From JAFRXK01 sp045603305 (GTDB lineage: Bacteria > Bacillota > Clostridia > Lachnospirales > Lachnospiraceae), in the NCBI GenBank assembly GCA_045603305.1, contig JAZULV010000004.1, positions 1 to 52,041 of the forward strand: DNA of 52,041 bases, read 5' to 3'. The translations under genes were made by a program, and so were the position numbers. Below are positions 25,393 through 34,267 of the stretch, in pieces. The notes beneath the pieces were generated by a model. That model saw nothing but the letters and a program-made list of their open reading frames with translations. It had not been told where the DNA came from and did not search any database. Within the stretch, counting starts at the first letter, position 1. The number at the start of each line of letters is the position of its first letter.

Positions 25393-27186
25393 TTATACAA
25401 CAAACACCTTACAACTTAATTCTAATAAATAATTTAGCCAATTATCCATGTTTTCTTGTGACCACTCTTCGTACTGTTCAAATTTAGCATTTATGTGATA
25501 CTCCGACTGCATATATATTAGTCTTTTCTCTTCATATGGCTTATTCTTAACACGTTCACCATTTTCTTCTAATGTTAAAAGTGTCAAATTGCGTAATTCA
25601 TTGATATCAAAGGTAGGTTCAACACCATCCTGGGGATTTTGTGAATAAATATGTTCAATAGACACATTCTCAAAATTGATAACAGTTCCTGTCTCTGCAT
25701 GCGGTCTTCCATTAGCACCATCATCACACCACTTATGGTATTCATTCAATGTCGCAAACAAATATTTGAGTAATTTATTACTACCTTTCTTTATATATTT
25801 CAAAGATTTAAGATTTTCCTTGAACAAAGCATCCCCTGCTTCTGAAACAATTAGGGGTCTAAGCTGTTCTGTCAAATGACCGACTCTGTACTCCAACAAA
25901 TTATCACGAATATATTTTGCTTCCTTCATAAAAATATCCGCAACTTTTTGATGTTTATTATTGCAAATACCTTTATATCTAAACATAAACCTTTCAAGCA
26001 TTTGAACAATATCGTTAAATTTGGTGTGATTCAACTCCGCTGCAGAAATAAGCAATGCTAACGTTATTTCATAATCCAGGTAATCAATCAAGTTCTTCAG
26101 TCTATTTCTATCCCATACAGTTATTGGTTGCCTTCCTTCAAATGGCCACTCACCCGACTGAATCTTGTAAAATTTGCAACTAGCCTCGTATATAGCCTCA
26201 ACAATGCTTACAACTTTTTCTTTTTCTTCTTCAGTATATTCTGCTTTATTTTCCGTTATTCCAAATATATTTTCTATGTAGTCATCAAATAGCGAATTAG
26301 TTCCCGCTCGTTTTCCCATAACGGACATATAATAATACCTTAAAAATCTGTCGACAGCCTTGCTCTCTCCTGATAATATCTCATCCCACTTGTTAAGAAT
26401 CAAATCTTCTTCCCTTGACGAACTATCTTTTGCCACAATTTCCAAAGTTCTCGATTTTAACAAATCTCCTACAGTCAGTCCCATTCCTCGATCATTTAAA
26501 ACCTGGAATAAAGTATATGCATCTCTTTTAGTCTTTGCATCAATAAATATGATAGTACAGCATTTATCGATTGCATCTTCAATATTTGCTAATACATTTA
26601 TTTTTTCATTAAAATCCGATTCTTCATCAACGCTTGTAGACACATACGAAAGCAACTTCTCATAGGCTTTATTCATTCTTTTATGAGACTCTCTGTTTCC
26701 CGCCTTTGGTGTACCAGAAATAATTGCTTCATAACATTCCTCGTCAGCATGTGACACCGTTAAATGTCGCACAACCACTGGTTTGCGATTTATTTCATCT
26801 TCATAATTAATATATTTTCGTTCTATCTTCTCCAAACGTTTCTTGACAATTATAGAACTATCTTCATCGGGTGCCAATGCGATAATCTCCCCATATTTTT
26901 TATAGATAGACAATATCAACAACATTGTAGTGGTTATTCTTTGTTGGCCATCCACTAATTCTCTCTGTTGTCTATTAGACCCCGGTACTGTTTTTTCAAC
27001 ACATACAATTCCCCCAAAAAAATGATCCTTATTATTCTGATTCTTAATTAGTGTCGCCACGTCTCTAATGTAATCTTCAACCTGCTCATCTTCCCATGCA
27101 TAATATCTTTGATATTTGGGAACTTCAAATAAAAAATTTTGTTCAAAAATCTTTCCTATAGTAGTATATGATGGAAATATATCCAT
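25393..27186 (-). CDS. DUF262-DUF1524 protein (GmrSD / SspE-like restriction effector)
   Basis: The 597-aa protein has a complete N-terminal DUF262 domain with VPKYQRYYAW (26-31 QRYYAW) and the ParB/Srx-like DGQQR motif (79-83), a helical middle, and a C-terminal DUF1524 HNH-type nuclease motif (SIEHIYSQNP with H512; RNLTLL with N533). GmrSD proteins cleave modified phage DNA using nucleotide hydrolysis. SspE, of the same architecture, senses phosphorothioates and nicks phage DNA. Placed last in an operon with dnd genes, an SspE-like phosphorothioate-linked effector is the preferred reading, by context only. GGAGG precedes the ATG. A stand-alone type IV enzyme is the alternative. Confidence 0.88.
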   Translation of the reverse strand: MDIFPSYTTIGKIFEQNFLFEVPKYQRYYAWEDEQVEDYIRDVATLIKNQNNKDHFFGGIVCVEKTVPGSNRQQRELVDGQQRITTTMLLILSIYKKYGEIIALAPDEDSSIIVKKRLEKIERKYINYEDEINRKPVVVRHLTVSHADEECYEAIISGTPKAGNRESHKRMNKAYEKLLSYVSTSVDEESDFNEKINVLANIEDAIDKCCTIIFIDAKTKRDAYTLFQVLNDRGMGLTVGDLLKSRTLEIVAKDSSSREEDLILNKWDEILSGESKAVDRFLRYYYMSVMGKRAGTNSLFDDYIENIFGITENKAEYTEEEKEKVVSIVEAIYEASCKFYKIQSGEWPFEGRQPITVWDRNRLKNLIDYLDYEITLALLISAAELNHTKFNDIVQMLERFMFRYKGICNNKHQKVADIFMKEAKYIRDNLLEYRVGHLTEQLRPLIVSEAGDALFKENLKSLKYIKKGSNKLLKYLFATLNEYHKWCDDGANGRPHAETGTVINFENVSIEHIYSQNPQDGVEPTFDINELRNLTLLTLEENGERVKNKPYEEKRLIYMQSEYHINAKFEQYEEWSQENMDNWLNYLLELSCKVFVV

Positions 27187-27212
27187 TTCTTTATCCTCCG
27201 TCTACCTTGCCT

Positions 27213-27878
27213 CTATGCATTAAATGTTATTTTAATTTTATCTGAGAGTTTTTTTTCCTTTATCCACTCTATTATTTCACTTGACAAATCGCCTATTGTC
27301 GCTTTTCCGTCACTAGCCAATCTTAAAAACAGCAATATTTCCGAATCTTGTCCAAGCTCTAAATCATCCAAAATCTGCTCTGCATCCATTTTCCCTTGTT
27401 TCAGATAATTATAACTTTCAACTGAACCATTCCATGTACTTGCTTTTTTTATTTTATTAATTGCAAATGTCGCTCTACTCTCATCTGGCAATATTCCTCT
27501 CACCACATTCAGCAAGCTAAGTATGTTCTCAGTAGTTGCTATATAATACTCTGTCCACTCTTGCCCCAACACAGCATACAATTTCTTTGATTCAGATGAA
27601 ATATATTGTGTTGTTGCATTATTCGCAGCTCCTGATTGAACCACTTTGTCACATGCAACCAAAAAGCCTTTTAACGCACTTACCACATTAGCAGATGGTC
27701 TAAAATCCGAGTTTTCAACTGCAAGATTAACCTCATCAATTATTTGCTTTAAACTTGCAATCAACTGTTTAAAGTTGTAGTCCGCAGTCGCCTGCTTCTT
27801 AGTATCTGCAGAAGCTGTTTCCATTTCGCGAACAGTCTTCATATCAATTATGCATTCATTTAATGTATCAATTAACAT
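27213..27878 (-). CDS. Unknown helical protein coupled to the DpdH-like ATPase
   Basis: The 221-aa product is predicted to be entirely helical and soluble (for example KQATADYNFKQLIASLKQII, then ESRATFAINKIKKASTWNG), with no motif that I recognise. Its ATG overlaps the last codons of the ATPase gene by seven bases and uses a GGAGGGG inside it, so translation is coupled and a complex with the ATPase is likely. The C-terminal LASDGKATIGDLSSEIIEWI has a winged-helix-like look. It may be an operon-specific subunit. Confidence 0.75.
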   Translation of the reverse strand: MLIDTLNECIIDMKTVREMETASADTKKQATADYNFKQLIASLKQIIDEVNLAVENSDFRPSANVVSALKGFLVACDKVVQSGAANNATTQYISSESKKLYAVLGQEWTEYYIATTENILSLLNVVRGILPDESRATFAINKIKKASTWNGSVESYNYLKQGKMDAEQILDDLELGQDSEILLFLRLASDGKATIGDLSSEIIEWIKEKKLSDKIKITFNA

Positions 27879-30800
27879 ACTGTCCCCTCCAATTCAGCAA
27901 TTATTCTACTGCATTCACTAATAGTAACTTTCTCATTATCGAATACATTTTGAGAACCTGTTGGATTACTTCCTCCTCCAAGTTTTGCTTTTCGTACATC
28001 GAGTTCAGCCTGAATCTTTGCTATGTCAGCAACAACTTTCTTTAATAGCAGTTCCAATTTTTCAACTTTTCTAATAGGATCTTGTGAAAATGCCAAAATG
28101 CAATCTAAAGCATTTGCTGTTTTCTGTGCAGCAACTATTTCTTTAATCGCTTTGCTCGTTGACGTAGAGTATTTCTTAACTTCATCAAACAACTCCTGAT
28201 CATACTTTCCAGGCAGCTTTCCATCCTCTGCGGTTCTATAAAATTCAACTATCTTTTCAACCATATCTTCAATTTCTTCGTCATCAACATCCGTTGTTCC
28301 AAAATTTTCTTCGATAGTTGTCATTATCTCAGCAGCCTTTGCAAGCTCATCATCCCGAACTTTATCAAGTCTTTCTAAAATCGTCCTGAGATAATCTCGG
28401 GCATCTCTACGCGGCTTAACAGGATCAACCAAATCTAATACGGAAGATTCAACTGTCAATTTTTCATTTTTAACAGTTCTTACCATTGCATCAAATTTTT
28501 CTCTGTCTAAGAATACTTGCACACGACTCTCACCTTGAATAACATTGCAATACTGTATTACAGTATCTCTATTAATCTTATCATTCTCACTTCTCGTAAT
28601 GATTCCGAGTAACGAATTCCATGCATCTGAATGAGAATTAACACCTAAACCTCTTATTCCATTATCAAGAATGTGTTCTGCTTTTAATCCTTCAACTGTT
28701 GTAGCCTTTGATGACCCAAAGAGAATAACACGATAAAATTCAGCCATCATAGCGCATTTGAAATAATCTATATCTCTATTCTCAAATGTAGTAATGACCT
28801 CTATTAAAGGCTTCTTTATTTTCTCTGTCCAGAGTTGAACTCGATATACACGTCTATCTGCACCGTCAAAATTCCAGCTACGTTTACCAAGTACATTCCA
28901 TTCAAGAAACGCCTCGATAACAGCCTGGGTCTCTCTATCTGCTGGAAGTTTATAAAACATCTGATCCGCGCCTCGCTTCTGACGATCGAAACCTACCAAA
29001 CGGTCCTTTACCCTTTTAATTTTATCAATGTTATCCATAGAAACACCCTCAGCCTGCCAATCAATAGCTGAGTATAAGTAACTGCACATATCCTCTCTTG
29101 CTTTTGAAATTAGAACAACATTACCCGTAGTGGCACCAACATTAATGGTACCTCCTGCAATCCAATTTTCTATTACTTGCAAGCTTTCATTAAGCTGAGC
29201 TCTTTCAGCCTGAATCTTCTGTTCTGCTGCAATCTGCGCAGGTGTTTTTACCACAGTCGTACTTGTTGGAGTTTGACCTGCAGGCTGGTTTGCCGGCTTA
29301 GATTGTGTAGGTTTTCCAGATACTTTCTTTCCGTTTATAAGTGGAAATCCCATATCCTCATATACCTGTGTTGAAAGTCCTGATATATAAGTAGCTTCAC
29401 CTTCTTGGTAAATATCAGTTGTTGCATCACCCCAGATACACATAAAAAGATACATTCTTTCAAACTGTTCATTTGAAGCACCGGTCTTCTGAATAGCATC
29501 TCTAAGGCTTGAATTGATATTTGTATTTATGATTTTAAACCCAGGGAAATTATCAAAATTCCACAAGGCATCTCGAACAGTTTTTTCTACAACATCTCTT
29601 AACAGATATCGAGGGGTTCGATAATTCTCTTGCAAAAGATTATTATACAAATACACTATTGCTCTTCTTGAAAATGGGAAAAGATTTAATGATTTTCCTT
29701 CTTCGGTTATAGCAACATCCCATCCATTACCTTGCTTCACTTCATGCACAGGCAAAGAATCTCCTGAGCCATCCGAAGCAGCCCACTCATCAACTTCATC
29801 TTTAGGTAAAGACATTGCATTCAAGTATCTTCCCACAAACTCGCATAAATCAGCTTCACTAGAGCCGAAAACATCATCTGGGATTACAATGAACTGAGTA
29901 ACACGATCCTTATAGTTATCACGGAAATTACTCTTATAATATTCGCTTGTAGTTCCAATAATTGATGAAATTCTACACATACCTTCCTGCTCGTAATCAC
30001 CGGTATGCCACGTAGTAAGTACATTTAGTAACGCTTCATTGACACCTGTAAAAGCCGTAATATCTTCTATCAACAGCGTTAATGATTTACCTTGCTTCTT
30101 TAATTCTTTTCTTATTTCTTTAAATACCTGTTCAAAGTCTCCTGGTTCCAATCCCGCGCAGCTCTGAATTACTGTATCAACCTTTGAATTAAGATATTTG
30201 GCTACAGCATCTGCAACCTCTGGCTCCATATACAACTTTTCGAGCAAACGTACAGCCTTTTTATCTCCTCCGTCATACTGAACTTTGTCACAGAATGCGA
30301 TATCAACTTGAAAATCCTCTGAAAGGAATTCAGGAACAACATCTCGATTATCTGATGTACTGCTTTCAGCAACTTTAGAATAAATTCTTGCAATTGGACC
30401 ATCATCCGCCATCATTCGTGCCTTAAACAATTCATTATTTAAAAGTGGTGCAATTCTCTTTCTATCAGCATTATTAAGATAATCAATATCTTCGCCATTA
30501 TCATCCTCTATTTCAACAATAAACTGATGATAAATAGCATTCATCAATTTGCTCTCACTAATAGTTGATGTCGCATTAACTAATCTCTCATATAAATCTT
30601 TATTCTGAATGGATGCTACTTCCGGTTTTTCTAAAAGCTGCTTAATTGTTCCTTTCAATGTGTTGTCACTTCTTCGCACAAAAAGAACAACCTCGCTATC
30701 TGGTTTCTGCTTTTCTATTTTTGCATCAAACCATCTAATCAGATGAGATTTACCTGCACCACTTGATCCAATTACAAGAACAAACTGATGCTGATCTTTT

Positions 30801-30991
30801 GGATTTAGTACGACTCTTTTGTATATCTGTTCTTCCGTATATGCTTTGGATGCCGCACTCGAATCATATTCCTTTTGCAATTTAATTTGCTTGAAAGGAA
30901 CATGCGTAGCCATAAAATCACCATATGAACTGGTAATAGTATCTATTCTTACTACTTCTGATAATCTCTGTTTTGCAACTTCTGAATTCAT
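27872..30991 (-). CDS. Large P-loop ATPase, DpdH-like
   Basis: The ATG at 30989-30991 is chosen because GGGGG lies six bases upstream, two bases after the previous stop; a TTG two codons earlier is less likely. The 1039-aa protein has Walker A GSSGAGKS (about 75-82) and Walker B LTLLIEDI (about 313), an AAA/STAND-like ATPase region to about residue 500, a Pro/Thr/Gln-rich linker (KPTQSKPANQPAGQTPTSTT) and a helical C-terminal half. Size, motifs and its place after a SNF2 helicase, a RecQ-like helicase and a 264-aa protein match DpdH of 7-deazaguanine DNA restriction clusters and, by inference, a Pbe subunit of phosphorothioate systems. I cannot confirm the family without a profile search. Confidence 0.78.
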   Translation of the reverse strand: MNSEVAKQRLSEVVRIDTITSSYGDFMATHVPFKQIKLQKEYDSSAASKAYTEEQIYKRVVLNPKDQHQFVLVIGSSGAGKSHLIRWFDAKIEKQKPDSEVVLFVRRSDNTLKGTIKQLLEKPEVASIQNKDLYERLVNATSTISESKLMNAIYHQFIVEIEDDNGEDIDYLNNADRKRIAPLLNNELFKARMMADDGPIARIYSKVAESSTSDNRDVVPEFLSEDFQVDIAFCDKVQYDGGDKKAVRLLEKLYMEPEVADAVAKYLNSKVDTVIQSCAGLEPGDFEQVFKEIRKELKKQGKSLTLLIEDITAFTGVNEALLNVLTTWHTGDYEQEGMCRISSIIGTTSEYYKSNFRDNYKDRVTQFIVIPDDVFGSSEADLCEFVGRYLNAMSLPKDEVDEWAASDGSGDSLPVHEVKQGNGWDVAITEEGKSLNLFPFSRRAIVYLYNNLLQENYRTPRYLLRDVVEKTVRDALWNFDNFPGFKIINTNINSSLRDAIQKTGASNEQFERMYLFMCIWGDATTDIYQEGEATYISGLSTQVYEDMGFPLINGKKVSGKPTQSKPANQPAGQTPTSTTVVKTPAQIAAEQKIQAERAQLNESLQVIENWIAGGTINVGATTGNVVLISKAREDMCSYLYSAIDWQAEGVSMDNIDKIKRVKDRLVGFDRQKRGADQMFYKLPADRETQAVIEAFLEWNVLGKRSWNFDGADRRVYRVQLWTEKIKKPLIEVITTFENRDIDYFKCAMMAEFYRVILFGSSKATTVEGLKAEHILDNGIRGLGVNSHSDAWNSLLGIITRSENDKINRDTVIQYCNVIQGESRVQVFLDREKFDAMVRTVKNEKLTVESSVLDLVDPVKPRRDARDYLRTILERLDKVRDDELAKAAEIMTTIEENFGTTDVDDEEIEDMVEKIVEFYRTAEDGKLPGKYDQELFDEVKKYSTSTSKAIKEIVAAQKTANALDCILAFSQDPIRKVEKLELLLKKVVADIAKIQAELDVRKAKLGGGSNPTGSQNVFDNEKVTISECSRIIAELEGTVC

Positions 30992-30993
30992 AC

Positions 30994-31788
30994 TCAACCC
31001 CCTATCGTAATATGGGTAACTGTAGTCTCAAGCTCATGTCCTTCACAGGGATATAACGACCATATTTCTTGAGCATCCAGTCTATGCTCTGCTTTGATTA
31101 CTCCTAAATCGTTGAGCATTCTAATCGCATTTGAAAAACCATAATTAAATGTCTTTGTATCAACAGTATTATGCAAGGCGATTTTTGCATACGGCATTAT
31201 CACATCGACAAATTCATCTATTGCATATTCTGTTTTTTTCTTTAACTTGAGGCTTTCAATAATATCTCTGAGAAAAGCGGCTGCATTTGGAAGCAAAATA
31301 CCAGCAGCACCAGCCTGTGAGTCATGCATATACCCAAATCCCAGAAACGCCATCCAGAATCTCCACGCACGCATATCATCCTCTATTACTTTTTCTCCGA
31401 TATTACGTTCCATAACATCACTCATTTTAGAAACACTATTATGGTCAAGCACTTCTGTTCCCATGTCTAAATACCCTTGAGTAACCTTATAGAACAAGCT
31501 ATCTGAAACAAGCTCCAAGTGCATATTGATATAATGCCTCATGTTATCCATGCTTTTTACTGCATCCTTATCTACCGCTAACGAGATTGTATTTTCCTTT
31601 GTATTTATAAGCTGCAATTGTTCTGCAGCAGTCCTTACAATACCAAAATAAGGCGTCTTACCTCCGAGGTTCTGCGGTTCAAGCAATAGTTTTAGTGTAT
31701 TCTCATCCATTGGCTTGCTTGCCACTTCTCTACAAAGTGCATATACTCTTTCAGGTATTGCAGATGTTTGCATTCTATTTCCAAACAT
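30994..31788 (-). CDS. DpdG-like protein of unknown activity
   Basis: The 264-aa soluble protein has no catalytic motif that I can see. It is helical with winged-helix-like elements near the N-terminus (PERVYALCREVAS, then GGKTPYFGIVRTAAEQLQLI) and C-terminus (FSNAIRMLNDLGVIKAEHRL), suggesting DNA binding. It lies four bases after the RecQ-like gene and two bases before the ATPase. In Dpd clusters a protein of similar size (DpdG) occupies this place. Assignment rests on length and order. Confidence 0.7.
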   Translation of the reverse strand: MFGNRMQTSAIPERVYALCREVASKPMDENTLKLLLEPQNLGGKTPYFGIVRTAAEQLQLINTKENTISLAVDKDAVKSMDNMRHYINMHLELVSDSLFYKVTQGYLDMGTEVLDHNSVSKMSDVMERNIGEKVIEDDMRAWRFWMAFLGFGYMHDSQAGAAGILLPNAAAFLRDIIESLKLKKKTEYAIDEFVDVIMPYAKIALHNTVDTKTFNYGFSNAIRMLNDLGVIKAEHRLDAQEIWSLYPCEGHELETTVTHITIGG

Positions 31789-31792
31789 AATC

Positions 31793-34267
31793 CTACATCC
31801 TTTCCAAAATATAACTATCTATCTTTGGCCCTTCGACCATAGCAGATATAGGCTTTTGAACCTTTTGAATAAAGTAATCCTCTTTAACTATGTGAATCAA
31901 TTTAATATCTTTATTCTTATACTTTCTCAATGTCATGCAAAACTCATATACTTTATCTGCACCGGAATTATACAATGCAACAACACCTCCCGAGACATAG
32001 TAACCTGACCCCTGCGTGCACAATTCTCGATATTCTTTGATTCCTAAAATCATTACATTACTCTGCTTACTCATATTAAGAATTAATTCAAAATCATTCT
32101 CAATACTTGTATCCTCAACAACTATTACAACAGCGCCAGCACTCACATAACGATTTATTAAGGAATAATCGTCCTCTTCACCAATAACAAGAACCTCATT
32201 TTCGCCCTGGCACAACTTATTTAATTCGGGTGATATTTGCTTCTTAGGCTCTTTTACTGGTAATAGCAGTGGAAATTTACCCTCTTCCATCGTTTCAGGA
32301 TACTTATGTTTTGCACATCCACCGCAATACATAGACACTTTATCGTATGTAGAATAGAACATTTCCGACCAGCAAATCCTATCACTGAAGTCAATACCAT
32401 TTTTTATTCTCTTGATTTCTCTTTCAAAACCTTCCGACTCTCTATCCCTGATTTCATTTATTATTGCCGGAACATCTGCGGATTCATTTCTAAGAGCATC
32501 ATCCAATATGTCAACACGAATCTTATAACATTCATTTTTAGAATCATAAATCATTGACTTAATTGAAATCAGATTGTGTCGACGCAAAAGAAGAATAACA
32601 TACACATTCCACTGAATGTCTATTTCACTCGCATCGTCATCTTCTTTTGTAACATTGTAAATAGGTTTCACAGCTGTATCTAATGTTACCATTCCCTTAA
32701 ACCACAAGGATGTCTTGCTCTTATACATACTAAGCCAACGTCCCCATATCTTATCTGCGCTAAGAACTTTATTCATTCTCTTATGTGCAGAATCAATGTC
32801 ATCAACTGGATTAATACACATTACACTTAAGCTCACTAACCCATCTCGACCGCCTCGACCAAGCTCCTGGTAGTATTGATTGGGTGTATCCGGAATGTAC
32901 AAATGTAGTACAGTTCGTACATCTCCTTTATCTACACCTACACCAAATGCTGAAGTTGCAATGATTAGATCTATTTTATTATTTGTCCAATCCTTTATTA
33001 TTCTCTCTCTCTCAGCAGACTTTGTATCACCGGTAAATGTCTCTAAGTTATTGAGCCCTGCAGAAACAAGAGTCTTTTTTATCTCTTCCGCTTCCTTGGG
33101 CGAATTAATGTAAACAACCATTGGATGTGGCAATTTTTTTACCAGCTCAATCATCTTTCGTTTTTTATCTGAATAGCTCTTGGCTTTCACAAGCAAATAC
33201 CGTGGCTCATGTCTCAGCGCATCACACCTAATCTCAATCCACTTTCCAGTTGTTGTAAACATTTGCTTAAGTTTCATCACGGCTGTTTTTGTATACGTCG
33301 CAGATAACAACACTGTGCGCAACTGCGAATTCATTACTAACAATTCCTTGCGCCATGGTTCGAGACATTGATAATCTACTCTAAAGAAATCACCCCATTC
33401 AATAACTATATGGGCCTCATCAACAATCAGATTTTTCAAATATTTCTTGGCATTAGCCTCATTTATCATATTCACAAATTCAGTATTTCTAATAAGAGCT
33501 TCTGGTGATATAAACAGCAATCTGGCAGTTTCAGCTTTAAGTGCATTTCTAAGAGCATTTTTACGTTCTAATTCAATTCCGCTGTAATAACAGAATATCT
33601 CATTATCCGCATTATGCTTAACATTATTCTTCGCATTACGAACCTGGTCAATTGCTAACGATACCGTAGGTACTATAACAATTGTAAGCCCTTCTTGTTG
33701 ATATGCCATTGTCTGTGTAATTAAGCTTTTCCCACCACCGGTTGGAAGTGAAACTAGAGTAGTGTATCCTTCTGGAGTGTTCAATGCTCCAAATACTGCC
33801 AGCTTCTGCTCTAAAGACTTGAATTCTTTGTAACAAGTCAAATTGTAAATATATGCATTATTACCATAAAATATATCTTTCTGTTTTTCCGCATCTCCTC
33901 CAACTTTCTTTCTCTGAAATGCCTGGTCCACAAAGAAAGAATCAATATAGACTGGCATTTCAAGACTTGCATAGTATAGCCCTTCCGCATTCAACATAAT
34001 GCCATACTCATTTTCTGGTGGTATCATCCCATCGGGAATGGATATTTCATTCTGAAAAACTAACAAATAGTTTCTCAAAGAGCATAAAAAGACATCTTTA
34101 TTTGCAACTCCCGACTTAAACTTTTCGAAATAGATAACCAATCTTTTTGCTGTATTATATCGGAAGCTATCAATTGCAGAGTCCTCCCCAACGAATGTGG
34201 GCATAGCACCACTGGCATTACCATTTATATAATTTTCAACATAGGTTTCTATCACCTTCGTATCCAT
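31793..34267 (-). CDS. RecQ-like superfamily 2 helicase, DpdF-like
   Basis: The ATG at 34265-34267 overlaps the TAA of the SNF2 gene in a TAATG arrangement with GGTGAAG upstream; an earlier in-frame start lacks support. The 824-aa protein shows Walker A SLPTGGGKSL (about 174-181), DEAH (283-286) in NLIVDEAHIVIEWGDFFR, motif III LSATYT, and motif VI ELGRGGRDGL, the RecQ-type signature. The C-terminal 280 residues include CGGCAKHKYP and are not typical of RecQ. DpdF of 7-deazaguanine systems is a helicase of this type and size. It would translocate on DNA within the restriction complex. Confidence 0.88.
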   Translation of the reverse strand: MDTKVIETYVENYINGNASGAMPTFVGEDSAIDSFRYNTAKRLVIYFEKFKSGVANKDVFLCSLRNYLLVFQNEISIPDGMIPPENEYGIMLNAEGLYYASLEMPVYIDSFFVDQAFQRKKVGGDAEKQKDIFYGNNAYIYNLTCYKEFKSLEQKLAVFGALNTPEGYTTLVSLPTGGGKSLITQTMAYQQEGLTIVIVPTVSLAIDQVRNAKNNVKHNADNEIFCYYSGIELERKNALRNALKAETARLLFISPEALIRNTEFVNMINEANAKKYLKNLIVDEAHIVIEWGDFFRVDYQCLEPWRKELLVMNSQLRTVLLSATYTKTAVMKLKQMFTTTGKWIEIRCDALRHEPRYLLVKAKSYSDKKRKMIELVKKLPHPMVVYINSPKEAEEIKKTLVSAGLNNLETFTGDTKSAERERIIKDWTNNKIDLIIATSAFGVGVDKGDVRTVLHLYIPDTPNQYYQELGRGGRDGLVSLSVMCINPVDDIDSAHKRMNKVLSADKIWGRWLSMYKSKTSLWFKGMVTLDTAVKPIYNVTKEDDDASEIDIQWNVYVILLLRRHNLISIKSMIYDSKNECYKIRVDILDDALRNESADVPAIINEIRDRESEGFEREIKRIKNGIDFSDRICWSEMFYSTYDKVSMYCGGCAKHKYPETMEEGKFPLLLPVKEPKKQISPELNKLCQGENEVLVIGEEDDYSLINRYVSAGAVVIVVEDTSIENDFELILNMSKQSNVMILGIKEYRELCTQGSGYYVSGGVVALYNSGADKVYEFCMTLRKYKNKDIKLIHIVKEDYFIQKVQKPISAMVEGPKIDSYILERM

